A DNA stretch of 8,195 nucleotides from an uncultured Planctomycetaceae bacterium (GCA_903898975.1 CAIUHT010000344.1:1-8195), one strand, 5' to 3'; positions 1 through 7,769 are shown, numbered from the stretch's first letter. Translations and numbers: made by a program. Notes: a model not told the origin generated them from the sequence alone.

Positions 1-3000
1 CTAGTTGGTTGGCTTCCGCATCTTCGTCAGTTGCGCGAGGATTTCCTCGGGAGTGATCGGCACCTCGGCGGTCGGCCGCTCTTCGTATTCGACCGGAATC
101 GCTGTCTCGAGCATCTCGTCGACCACGTCGACCTCGTCGGTCAGGCTCTGCATCCAGGGCTGCACATCGAGCGCCGAACCCGAGCTGGTCTGGAGATAGT
201 CTTCGACCAGTGGTTCCAGCTGGGCGAACGCCTCGAGCGGTCCCCCGGCTCGCCGCTCGAACATCGACGGCCGCACCAGGCTCAGAATCGAGTCGAGCTG
301 CAGCGGCTTGACGAACTTCTCGCCAATCCGGTCGGTGACGCTGGGCAGCCGCATGCCGTGCTGCTTCTCGATCCGCTTCAACTTGTCGTGGAACGACTTC
401 GAGACCCCCAGCGTGTTGCGTTCGACGTTCTTCTGCCACATCCGGGCGGCCCCCACCAGCCCGGCCCGGGCCAGCACGTCGTGGGCAATCTGCACTGGCC
501 GCAGGTTCCAGTCGTAACGGTCGTAGTCGGCCTCCAGCCTCACAAAGTCGAGCAGGCAATGCAGCTGATCGCCATAGTCGGAGTGCGTGGTGGTCGAGTT
601 GTACTCGAGGAAGCGATCGAACTTCTCGACCACGATCCGCAAGATCAGCTCCAGCGTCTCGGCGGCCTGCCGGCGGGAGACCACGTAGTCGATCTCGGCG
701 AGCAGCCGGATCGGGTGCAGCGGATCGTCGTTCTGCTCGAGATACGCCAGGTATTCTTCGGCCCCCCGCTGCACAATGGCCCGCAGGTTGCCCATCGCCA
801 GCATGCGGGGATGGAACAGGTCGGCCCCGTAATTGGAGATGAACTGCTTCACCTCGCGCCAGCTCTCGCGTTCGTTCAGCCACTCGACCGTGCTGAGCCG
901 CATGGTGGCGCTGTGCTTCATCCACAGCTCCATGTAGGGCTCGACAATCGCCGAAAAGAGCTGGGTCAGGCTGCGGTCGGTCCGATCGGCCGCCCGCCAG
1001 CTGCGACTGGCCGACAGCACCACCTGCAGCAGGCTCGACAGCCCATGCTCGACCAGGCGGTCGAATTCGGTAATCGACATCCCCCCGGGGGTGTGCGAAC
1101 GCTCCATGTTGTAGGCGGTCCGCAGCACATCCCACGACTCTTTGAACAGGCCCAGGCGGGGGAGTTGCCCCAGCAGTGACCGCAGCACTCCCTGCAGGTT
1201 GCGGGCGGCCAGCAGGTCGCGGACCCGGCCCCCGCGATCAAGCGGGGTGTACAGCAGCGGGAGCTTGGCCAGTTGCCGGAGCACCGGGCCAATCTGCCGT
1301 TTCACCGTGGCGACCTGCCGGCGGCTGAGATTGGCCAGCAGCGCCAGCAACTGCTCTTCGAACGTGGCCCCAGTCCGCGGGTCGAGCGCGTCGGTCGACA
1401 GCACGCGGAGCACCCGGGAGTTCTCCTGCAGTTCGACCACCACGTTCACCGAGGTCCCCAGCAGCGAATGCTTGATGTGCAGTTCGCGATCGTATTCCGA
1501 GAGCGAATCGGGGTCGCCCCCCGGGTCGGCGGGCTGCCACTCGTTCAGCCGCTCGACCAACTGCACCAGCGCGGTCCCCCAGTTGTCGTTCTGCCGCCGC
1601 CAGCCATCGAGCACCGCCCGGCGTTCTCCCCCTGCGGCACTCTCGGCCGGAAGGTTCGACTGCAGCATCGCCCACCGCGCCGCCCGGGTCCACCCGCCCG
1701 AGACAGTCGCCAGGAATCGCACCCGCCGCTCGAGTGGCCCGACCAGCAGGTCGAGATCGGTTTCGAGGGGCTTGGGGCCATCGTCGGCGGTGTCGCCCGC
1801 CTGCCCATCGTTCGCGCTGTCGCGGAACACCACCCCCTCGTACGCCGCTCCGAACACGTTTTCGGGTGAATCGGGATCGGCCTCACCACCCGGCAGTTCG
1901 AACGGGTTGAACGGTGTCGCCGACAGGGGATGTTCGAGCCCCGTCAGGGCGTCGCCCGAGATCTTCAGTTTGCCCCCGGGTCCCTCCGTCAGTTGCGGAG
2001 CCATCCCCCAGTCGCCGGCGTTCACCTCGATGCGTTCGAAGAAGACCCGGATCCTGTTCCAGCACTCGGGAGGTCCCCCGGGCACCTGGTCGCTGGTCGC
2101 CAGTTCGATCCAGCACTCGAACAGGGTGCGGAAGTCGCACAGCCCCTGCTGCAGGGGCACGGTGTCCCCCTGGCTGAGCCACTGGATCAGCAGGTTCATC
2201 GAGGCGACCAGGTCCCGCTTCCGCAGCAGCAGTTCGATGACCGTCCCGTAGGCGATGGGGGTATCGAGATCGGCCAGGTGCTGCTTCCAGAACCCCACGT
2301 CACCCGCCGACTCGCCCGCCGAGTGCCACGCCAGCAGCACCCGGCTGACCCGTCGCGCGGCGTCGGCCTCGGCCCCGCCGTGCACCGGATGCAGGTCGGT
2401 CACGATGGTCGAGGCGAATTGATCCCACCAGGCGGCGAGCGCGTCGAATCGTTTCAGAACTGACTCGACCAGTTCGACCCGCCCCACGGCGGCCGCTTCG
2501 CTCACCAGTCGACCAGTCACCTTGAACAGCTGCTCGAGCAGGATGAGCAGTCGGTCAACCCGCTGATCAGGAACCGAGTCTTCCCGCGAGGTGAACAGGG
2601 GATAGTGCGCCTGAAAGCCAATGATGTTCCACGGATCGACCAGGGCCCCGCACTCGATGCCGCGGTGCAACAGCTGTTCGGCCTGCAGGATCGCGGCCGA
2701 CGCCGCTTCGAGATCGGGCCCCTCCAGCAGGATCAGGGCTTCCGAAATGTGCAGCTGGATTTCACTCTCAAACCGCGACGAGACCGCGGGGATGACCTTC
2801 GCCTGCCGGCGGGCGGCGTCGCCATACCCCATCCGCGAGTAGAGCCACGACAGGTGCGAACGCTGCAGCTGCTGGCAGCCATGGTTCGCGAGAAACAGGT
2901 TCAGGTGCTGCCGGATCTTGCCAAACGGCTGCTGCACCACCTTGGCTTCGCGGCGCAGCCGCTCGGCATGCTTGCCGGTCATGGACTGCAGCAGTTGCTG

Positions 3001-4038
3001 GTAGAACGCGTCGCGCTGGCGGGCGACCTTGGGCAGCAGGGTGGTGAGGCTGATGGAACTGCTGTGGGTGTCGGGGCCCGAACCACTGATGGCCGAGGCC
3101 ATCAGCATGGTCCCCGCCAGCACCGCGGCCGCCTCGCTCAACCGCTCTTCCCGGGCAACGTTTGTCGGCTCGTCGACCCAGCTCTGCAACGCCGCGAGGA
3201 TGACCTCGCGGACCACGAACCGGCGATATCGCCCCGAGATGTCGATCAGGTGCGGGTCCCACTCGCCGAACAGGTAGTTGGTCCGGCGGAACACCGGGTG
3301 AGAATTGTCGTACGCCCGCAAGTCGAGCGCGAGCTCGTCGAGCATCGGCACTTCAAAGTGCGCCTCGCGGCGCATCGCCTCGGGGAGCGTCTGGATGATC
3401 TCCAGCATCCGCCGCACGAGGTCGGCGTACGGGCAGCAGGCGACCCCCACGTTCTTGAGGAACAGCGGCACGGGCCGAAACCGTTCGTGGGGGTACGGCT
3501 GCATCCGCCGGCGGTTTTCGAGCACGGCTACGGGACGATGGCCGATGTAGTCGTTGAGCTGCGCGACCGCCCCCTCGACAATCCGCTCGACAGCGTCCCA
3601 GGGCCCCCCCTGGGCCAGGGTCGCCTCGCAGACCCGCGCGACAAACAACGGGCTGTAGAACCACGTCTCCGGGACATGGGCCAGCAGATCGGCGTGGTGC
3701 CGCCGATAGGCGGGCAGGACCTGCCCGAACACCAGCCCCAGCACCGCCCGGGCCTGCGACGTGTCGGTGAACGCCCCCTCCGACTCGCGCTTCTCTCCCA
3801 GTTCCTTCAGAAACAGGTCGAGGAACGGGCTGCGGCCCTGGTCGGGCAACAGTTGCCGCGCAAACTGATTCAGGTTCGCCTGAAACCGGGGATCGGGACT
3901 CCCCCCGGAAAAGTTCAGGTAGCCAAGAATCTCTCGAATCGCCCCCTGGTCGGGAACGACGTCTGCGGGGGGGAGCCAACTGACTTCCGTAAGTTCGGAG
4001 GCGGATGTGGCTGGTGGCTTTGCCCGGCGACGTGCCAC
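1..4038 (-). CDS. Large uncharacterised, mostly alpha-helical protein (about 1345 aa)
   Basis: The function is not recognised. The frame is open for over 4 kb and ends in TAG at the window edge. I place the start at the GTG at 4038, giving a basic N-terminus (MARRRAKPP), because AGAAGAGG lies 6 bases upstream. A second in-frame GTG at 4104 would add 22 residues (MCCAQRSALG...) and has a weaker GGAG upstream. I see no signal peptide and no membrane segment, so a soluble cytoplasmic protein is inferred. An N-terminal block (residues 32-57, with ILGYLNFSGG and DPRFQANLN) leads into leucine-rich amphipathic helices up to about residue 700. A Gly/Asp/Pro-rich acidic linker follows (717-764, containing AYEGVVFRDSANDG). 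A short strand-like stretch (about 854-883) and a second helical half run to about 1300, then an acidic tail. This could be a helical-repeat scaffold, but no enzymatic motif is visible. It resembles large lineage-restricted hypothetical proteins of planctomycetes. Confidence is high that it is a gene, low on role. Confidence 0.88.
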   Translation of the reverse strand: MARRRAKPPATSASELTEVSWLPPADVVPDQGAIREILGYLNFSGGSPDPRFQANLNQFARQLLPDQGRSPFLDLFLKELGEKRESEGAFTDTSQARAVLGLVFGQVLPAYRRHHADLLAHVPETWFYSPLFVARVCEATLAQGGPWDAVERIVEGAVAQLNDYIGHRPVAVLENRRRMQPYPHERFRPVPLFLKNVGVACCPYADLVRRMLEIIQTLPEAMRREAHFEVPMLDELALDLRAYDNSHPVFRRTNYLFGEWDPHLIDISGRYRRFVVREVILAALQSWVDEPTNVAREERLSEAAAVLAGTMLMASAISGSGPDTHSSSISLTTLLPKVARQRDAFYQQLLQSMTGKHAERLRREAKVVQQPFGKIRQHLNLFLANHGCQQLQRSHLSWLYSRMGYGDAARRQAKVIPAVSSRFESEIQLHISEALILLEGPDLEAASAAILQAEQLLHRGIECGALVDPWNIIGFQAHYPLFTSREDSVPDQRVDRLLILLEQLFKVTGRLVSEAAAVGRVELVESVLKRFDALAAWWDQFASTIVTDLHPVHGGAEADAARRVSRVLLAWHSAGESAGDVGFWKQHLADLDTPIAYGTVIELLLRKRDLVASMNLLIQWLSQGDTVPLQQGLCDFRTLFECWIELATSDQVPGGPPECWNRIRVFFERIEVNAGDWGMAPQLTEGPGGKLKISGDALTGLEHPLSATPFNPFELPGGEADPDSPENVFGAAYEGVVFRDSANDGQAGDTADDGPKPLETDLDLLVGPLERRVRFLATVSGGWTRAARWAMLQSNLPAESAAGGERRAVLDGWRRQNDNWGTALVQLVERLNEWQPADPGGDPDSLSEYDRELHIKHSLLGTSVNVVVELQENSRVLRVLSTDALDPRTGATFEEQLLALLANLSRRQVATVKRQIGPVLRQLAKLPLLYTPLDRGGRVRDLLAARNLQGVLRSLLGQLPRLGLFKESWDVLRTAYNMERSHTPGGMSITEFDRLVEHGLSSLLQVVLSASRSWRAADRTDRSLTQLFSAIVEPYMELWMKHSATMRLSTVEWLNERESWREVKQFISNYGADLFHPRMLAMGNLRAIVQRGAEEYLAYLEQNDDPLHPIRLLAEIDYVVSRRQAAETLELILRIVVEKFDRFLEYNSTTTHSDYGDQLHCLLDFVRLEADYDRYDWNLRPVQIAHDVLARAGLVGAARMWQKNVERNTLGVSKSFHDKLKRIEKQHGMRLPSVTDRIGEKFVKPLQLDSILSLVRPSMFERRAGGPLEAFAQLEPLVEDYLQTSSGSALDVQPWMQSLTDEVDVVDEMLETAIPVEYEERPTAEVPITPEEILAQLTKMRKPTN

Positions 4039-4044
4039 TGGGCA

Positions 4045-4052
4045 CCTCTTCT
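4045..4052 (-). promoter_or_regulatory. Ribosome binding site deciding the start of the large gene
   Basis: On the minus strand AGAAGAGG lies 6 bases before the GTG at 4038. It favours that start over the in-frame GTG at 4104, which has only GGAG about 9 bases upstream. Confidence 0.55.
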
Positions 4053-4245
4053 GGTTGAAAACATTCCCCGGCGGGCCAAGAGCACTCCTCTGGGCACAAC
4101 ACACCGCGGCCCGCTCCAGAAACCAATCCGGATCGACTGATGCCTCACTGGAGCCTGCGGGGATCCGTCATCTTAGGAAAACCACCGGGGTCCAGCTATC
4201 GTGCCACCCCTCGAACACCTCGTCTGATTCTCTCTCGCCTCCCGA

Positions 4246-4300
4246 CCCCCTCGTCGCCCGCCTCTCGTCGCCCCGCCTCTCGTCGCCCCGCCTCTCGTCG
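4246..4300. repeat. 15-base tandem repeat, about 3.7 copies
   Basis: The unit CCTCTCGTCGCCCCG occurs exactly at 4261-4275 and 4276-4290. A partial copy follows (CCTCTCGTCG, 4291-4300) and a degenerate copy precedes it (4246-4260). The unit length is a multiple of three, so overlapping open frames read it as repeated Arg/Ser/Pro or Asp/Glu/Arg. Since it lies outside any credible gene, replication slippage is the simplest explanation. Confidence 0.9.
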
Positions 4301-4315
4301 CTACCCAGGGCTGAG

Positions 4316-4342
4316 CAGCCAGGCCCGCTGCTGACCTGGCTG
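4316..4342. repeat. Perfect 8-base inverted repeat with 11-base loop
   Basis: CAGCCAGG (4316-4323) is followed 11 bases later by its exact reverse complement CCTGGCTG (4335-4342). Overlapping it, GGCCCGCTGC occurs directly at 4322-4331 and 4342-4351, 20 bases apart. An alternative hairpin GGCTG-AG-CAGCC occupies 4309-4320. No T-run follows on either strand, so I do not call an intrinsic terminator; it may be a transcript hairpin or chance in G+C-rich DNA. Confidence 0.5.
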
Positions 4343-4462
4343 GCCCGCTGCGAAGTCAGCCGTCCGAGTCGCGATCCCGGGCGCTCGCCAACGAGCTGTG
4401 GCGGGACGTGACCGCGCGATTCGGTCGTCGTAGCCGGGCCCTGGCCCCCTTCAACTCGCCGC

Positions 4463-4484
4463 CGAATCACGGGCGAATCACGGG
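4463..4484. repeat. 11-base tandem duplication
   Basis: CGAATCACGGG occurs twice back to back (4463-4473 and 4474-4484), with no mismatch. It sits five bases before another tandem repeat of different unit. Confidence 0.85.
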
Positions 4485-4489
4485 CACCG

Positions 4490-4522
4490 TGCGGTCACAC
4501 CTGCGGTCACACCTGCGGTCAC
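4490..4522. repeat. 12-base tandem repeat, about 2.75 copies
   Basis: TGCGGTCACACC is found at 4490-4501 and 4502-4513, followed by the first nine bases again (4514-4522). The copies are identical. Together with the two neighbouring repeats it makes the spacer unusually repeat-dense. Confidence 0.9.
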
Positions 4523-4636
4523 TCGCACGGCCCCAGTCGAATGACGAAAACGCTCAAGGGACTGATGCAGCCGACTCTCCGCAAACCGTCGGCAGACACT
4601 CACCCCGCGTCAGCCCTCGCCCGGCCGCGTCCCCGC

Positions 4637-6100
4637 TCAGGTCAAACCGCCAATCGGGGTGCCGTAATAGATGTGATGCGGGCGGCCGGTCTCATCGAAC
4701 CAGGCGGTCGTGTCGGGCAACCCCAACGAATCGTAAATGGTCGCCGCCATGTTCTCGGGCCGCTGGGGAGCAGCGGACGGGTACGCCCCCTGCTTGTCGG
4801 TCGCCCCCACCACCGTCCCTCCCCGCACGCCTCCTCCCGCAAACCACACCGTCTGCACCGCCCCCCAGTGATCGCGACCGGGGAACTTGTAGAACTGCGG
4901 CAGGTGCGAAATCTTGGGCGTTCGTCCAAATTCCCCCGCCATCACCAGCAGCGTCGAATCGAGCAACCCCGAGTCCTGCAGATCATCCAGCAGGGCCGAC
5001 AGTGCCCGATCGGTGGGGGGGAACAGCTTGTCCTTCAGGTGCGGATACATCTCGCCATGGGTATCCCAGGTCTCGTTGTTCCCCAGGTTGACCTGCACCA
5101 GGTTGACCCCCGCCTCGACCAGTCGCCGGGCCATCAGCAATGACCACCCGAACGAGTTCCGCCCGTAGCGGTCCAGCTGCTCGGGACTCGCTTCGGTCAC
5201 GTCGATTGCCTGCCGGATCTTGCGGTCGGTCAGCAGCGAGATGGCCGCCTGTCGGCTGCGGTCGAGCGACTGCGACGCCGCCCCTCCTTCGAGGTCGGCC
5301 CGTTGCCGGTCGATCGCCGAAAGGAGTTCCAACCGGTTCGAAAGCCGCCCGGCCCCCAGCCCTTCAGGGAGCGTCAGGTTGGGAGCCTCGAACGAACTCC
5401 GCCGCGGCATGTTCGGCCGCTCCTGATGGTCGAACTCGAACTCGGGATAGGCCCCGTACGCCAGCCCACTGTAGGGCGAAGACTCGATGAACCACGGATC
5501 CCGCCGGGCCCCCATCACCCCCGCGAACTGCCCGGGGATGACCCGCCGCGAATAGTGCACCAGTTTTTCCGGCAACACGACCGCCGGGGGGAGGTTGTTG
5601 CGCACGGGCGTGACCGCACCAGCGATCGCCGCCAGCGAGGGCCAGTCGCTGGCCTGCGGGAGCGACGGATTGAAACCGGGGGGAGTCATGGTCCGCCCCG
5701 TCAGCATGATGTGATGCCCCAGCGAATGGTCATTCGTGGGATGCGAGAGCGACCGACAGAGCGCCCAGAGGTGACTCCGCTGCGCCAGCAGGGGCAGGTG
5801 TTCGCAGATCTGCAGCCCCGGGGTGTTGGTGTCGATGGGCTGGAACTCGCCGCGAATTTCCGCCGCGGCCTGCGGCTTCATGTCAAAGCTGTCGTGCTGC
5901 CCCAGGCCGCCCGACAGGAAGATGTAGATCACCGACCGGGCTTTCCCGGGCGTGCCCCCCACTCCCGCCCGCGCTTCCCGCAGCGAGGTGAGGTGGTTGG
6001 TTCCCAGGCCCAACAGGCCGACGGCTCCCGCCTGCACGGCGAACCGACGCGACATCCGGGGATGCTGCGCCGCCGCAAATCGATCACCAGCCAGTGCCAT
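4637..6100 (-). CDS. DUF1501 family protein B (secreted, alkaline-phosphatase-superfamily fold)
   Basis: A DUF1501 protein of 487 residues, close to the family's usual length. It starts at the ATG at 6100 behind GAGGAAG; an upstream in-frame TTG (6211) would add 37 residues with no hydrophobic logic and is rejected. The N-terminus carries a twin-arginine-like motif (SRRFAV, residues 17-22) followed by a hydrophobic stretch (AGAVGLLGLG, 24-33), so export by the Tat route is inferred. Family motifs appear in order: SGGLGQHDSFD (63-73), TNDHSLGHHIMLTG (122-135), WDTH (345-348), GEFGRTPKI (389-397), GRDHWG (408-413), then a glycine-rich GGGVRGG (422-428). By analogy with the alkaline phosphatase superfamily, the conserved Asp and His residues in these blocks are candidate metal ligands, but the reaction and substrate are unknown. 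It lies 245 bases downstream of a second DUF1501 gene on the same strand and may share its transcript. Confident on family, not on function. Confidence 0.95.
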   Translation of the reverse strand: MALAGDRFAAAQHPRMSRRFAVQAGAVGLLGLGTNHLTSLREARAGVGGTPGKARSVIYIFLSGGLGQHDSFDMKPQAAAEIRGEFQPIDTNTPGLQICEHLPLLAQRSHLWALCRSLSHPTNDHSLGHHIMLTGRTMTPPGFNPSLPQASDWPSLAAIAGAVTPVRNNLPPAVVLPEKLVHYSRRVIPGQFAGVMGARRDPWFIESSPYSGLAYGAYPEFEFDHQERPNMPRRSSFEAPNLTLPEGLGAGRLSNRLELLSAIDRQRADLEGGAASQSLDRSRQAAISLLTDRKIRQAIDVTEASPEQLDRYGRNSFGWSLLMARRLVEAGVNLVQVNLGNNETWDTHGEMYPHLKDKLFPPTDRALSALLDDLQDSGLLDSTLLVMAGEFGRTPKISHLPQFYKFPGRDHWGAVQTVWFAGGGVRGGTVVGATDKQGAYPSAAPQRPENMAATIYDSLGLPDTTAWFDETGRPHHIYYGTPIGGLT

Positions 6101-6345
6101 GCCAGACTTCCTCGGGCCGAAGAGGTGAGGGAGAAGGGGAACGCGAGCCAATCCAGTCGCTGCTGGTCCCTGGGAGAAACTCACCCCAAAGACCGTCACG
6201 CCGCCAGCCAACGGAACCCGACGGAATCATAAATCGGCATTGATTTGACCGCAACTTCGGTCGTTGGGGCCCAGATCGGCTGGTGCAGACGAATAAAGAG
6301 GACTGCGCTCAACAGGTCTGCGCCGGTTGCACTGGCTGGGCCGGG
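6101..6345. other. Intergenic gap between the two DUF1501 genes
   Basis: This gap holds the ribosome binding site of protein B and, at 6247-6262, a 5-base-pair hairpin (GACCG-CAACTT-CGGTC). Neither strand has a T-run after the hairpin, so I see no intrinsic terminator and cannot say whether the two genes are cotranscribed. The stretch around 6225-6300 is visibly less G+C-rich than its surroundings, as expected for a non-coding spacer that could carry a promoter for protein B. Confidence 0.55.
6107..6113 (-). promoter_or_regulatory. Ribosome binding site of DUF1501 protein B
   Basis: GAGGAAG on the minus strand, with its AGGA core 8 bases from the ATG at 6100. It fixes the start there rather than at the in-frame ATG at 6055 (MSRRFAV...), which has no purine-rich sequence upstream even though it would begin directly at the twin-arginine motif. 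Confidence 0.6.
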
Positions 6346-7764
6346 CTACAGGATTTCGCCAATGACGCGGCCGCGACTGAGCGGATGCGGGCGTCCCTCG
6401 GAGTCGGACAGTTCGGTGTCGGGAGGAAAGCCGAGGCAATGGAAGACGGTGGCATGCAGATCGCGTGGTTCGACCCGGCCCGAGACCGGGAAGGCCGCCT
6501 GCCCGTCGCTCTTCCCATGCACCACGCCCCCGCGGATACCGCCCCCGGCCAGGGCAATCGAGAAGCAGTGCCCCCAGTGGTCCCGCCCGGCATTGGCGTT
6601 GAACTTCGGGGTGTGCCCGAATTCTCCCACCCACAGCACCAGGGTCTCGTCGAGCAGTCCCCGCTCGGCGAGGTCGGTGAGGAGCGCGGAATAGGCCCGA
6701 TCCATCCACGGCATGAGGAATCGCTTCAGCAAATCGTTGTGCCGATCGTGGGTGTCCCAACTTCCGGCGTTGGGTTCCCCCTCAATGTTGGCCCAGTTGA
6801 TCTGCACGAGAGACACCCCCGCTTCGACCAGCCGCCGGGCCAGCAAGACGCTTTGAGCCCACCGGGTCTGCCCGTACCGTTCGCGGGTGGCGGCCGACTC
6901 GAGCGAGAGATCGAACGCGGCCCGGGCCCGCCCCCCTCCCAGCAGGTCGAGGGCCTGCTGCGTCTGCCGATCAAAGCCCCGCACGCTCGCCGCTTCCTGG
7001 AGGCGATCGAGTTGCGCGTTGACCTGCTCGCGGAGCTTCAGCCGACCGTCCCAGCGGACCGCCGACAGTTCGCCGGGCAGGGCGAGATCGGGGACCTGGA
7101 AACCGGGCTTGGAGGGATCGCACGTGAGCAACCAGGGGTCGTACTGCGGACCCAGCACGCCTCCATTCTGCCCCGGCCAGACAATCTCACCCACGTTGGC
7201 GATGCGGTTGGGCAGGGTGATGGCCGGGGGAAATCCGACCCCGCCGCCACGACGCTTGAGGTACTTCGCCAGGGCCCCCCAGTGCGGTGCGAGGTTGGGG
7301 GCCTTCGAGACGGCGTTCTCCTGCGACAGGGGGACGTGAGGCACCCCGGTCATCATCTGGTAGCCACTGGACGAGTGGGCGTTGTCGTTGGTGACCATCG
7401 CCCGCAGCACGGCGATTTGATCGGTGAGCGTGGCGGTGAGGGGCATCAACTCGCCCACGCGCAGCCCGGGAGTCGCCGAGTCGATCGAGCCAAATCCACC
7501 CCGGATCTCCGGCGGAGCCTCGGGCTTGGGATCCCACGATTCGTGCTGGGGCGGCCCGCCTCCCAGGAACATCACAATGACCGACTTCGCGCGGCCAAAC
7601 GAGGTCGCCAGCCCCGGTTCGGGGGCGGCGTGGGTGACCGGTCTGTTCCCCAGCAATCCGGGCAGCGACAAGCCGCCAAACGCCAACCCGCCGACCCGCA
7701 AAAGTTCCCGTCGCGATCCGACGGCAGGCCGGCTGCCGGGCGAACAATCGAGGATGCTCAGCAT
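6346..7764 (-). CDS. DUF1501 family protein A (secreted, alkaline-phosphatase-superfamily fold)
   Basis: A complete DUF1501 protein of 472 residues. It starts at the ATG at 7764, with GTGAGGAG upstream, and stops at TAG. The N-terminus has a twin-arginine motif (SRRELLR, residues 17-23), a hydrophobic core (VGGLAFGGLSLPGLLG, 24-39) and a plausible Ala-X-type cleavage region (VTHAA, 43-47); Tat export is inferred. Family blocks: LGGGPPQHESWDPK (67-80), TNDNAHSSSGYQMMTG (125-140), SWDTH (335-339), GEFGHTPKF (380-388), GRDHWG (393-398), GGGIRGG (407-413), and a C-terminal GRPHPLSRGRVIGEIL that is typical of the family. Compared with protein B it has Glu for Asp in the first block (HES against HDS), His for Arg in GEFGxTP, and a spacer six residues shorter before GRDHWG. 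The two are diverged paralogues. Planctomycete DUF1501 genes often follow a DUF1549/DUF1553 gene; here the upstream side is a divergent intergenic region instead. Confidence 0.96.
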   Translation of the reverse strand: MLSILDCSPGSRPAVGSRRELLRVGGLAFGGLSLPGLLGNRPVTHAAPEPGLATSFGRAKSVIVMFLGGGPPQHESWDPKPEAPPEIRGGFGSIDSATPGLRVGELMPLTATLTDQIAVLRAMVTNDNAHSSSGYQMMTGVPHVPLSQENAVSKAPNLAPHWGALAKYLKRRGGGVGFPPAITLPNRIANVGEIVWPGQNGGVLGPQYDPWLLTCDPSKPGFQVPDLALPGELSAVRWDGRLKLREQVNAQLDRLQEAASVRGFDRQTQQALDLLGGGRARAAFDLSLESAATRERYGQTRWAQSVLLARRLVEAGVSLVQINWANIEGEPNAGSWDTHDRHNDLLKRFLMPWMDRAYSALLTDLAERGLLDETLVLWVGEFGHTPKFNANAGRDHWGHCFSIALAGGGIRGGVVHGKSDGQAAFPVSGRVEPRDLHATVFHCLGFPPDTELSDSEGRPHPLSRGRVIGEIL

Positions 7765-7769
7765 CTCAT

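Larger units (their letters stand above)
4039..4636. other. Repeat-rich intergenic region (598 bases), no convincing gene
   Basis: This spacer separates the stop of DUF1501 protein B from the start of the large gene. It holds three different short tandem repeats (4246-4300, 4463-4484, 4490-4522) and an inverted repeat (4316-4342). Short open frames cross it on both strands, for example a minus-strand frame at 4168-4470. Their products are Arg/Ser/Pro/Gly low-complexity sequence created by the repeats, so I do not call them genes. No clear sigma70-type promoter and no hairpin followed by a T-run was found. The promoter of the large gene is presumably here, between about 4039 and 4240, but I cannot place it. 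Confidence 0.7.

Noticed and set aside
31..1179. Plus-strand open frame of 382 codons antisense to the C-terminal part of the large gene
   Set aside because: Rich in His, Gln, Pro and Arg with no recognisable domain; antisense shadow of a long intact gene.
2605..4140. Plus-strand open frame of 511 codons antisense to the large gene
   Set aside because: G+C-rich coding DNA commonly keeps one antisense frame open. The product is rich in Arg, Pro, Gln and Gly with no motif, and the minus-strand protein has the more natural composition.
4168..4470. Minus-strand open frame of 100 codons in the spacer
   Set aside because: Its central part (repeated DERRG) is only the 15-base tandem repeat translated, and the rest is low-complexity with no ribosome binding site noted.
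4246..4522. CRISPR-like array
   Set aside because: The units are 11-15 bases and directly contiguous without spacers, so these are simple tandem repeats.
6101..6211. Upstream extension of DUF1501 protein B to a TTG at 6211
   Set aside because: The added residues would bury the twin-arginine signal inside the protein, and the ATG at 6100 has a good ribosome binding site.
5303..6232. Plus-strand open frame of 309 codons antisense to DUF1501 protein B
   Set aside because: Same reason: it overlaps a recognised gene and has a low-complexity Arg/Pro/Gly-rich product.
6247..6262. Hairpin GACCG-CAACTT-CGGTC considered as a terminator for DUF1501 protein A
   Set aside because: The stem is only 5 base pairs and on the minus strand it is followed by AAATCAAT rather than a T-run.
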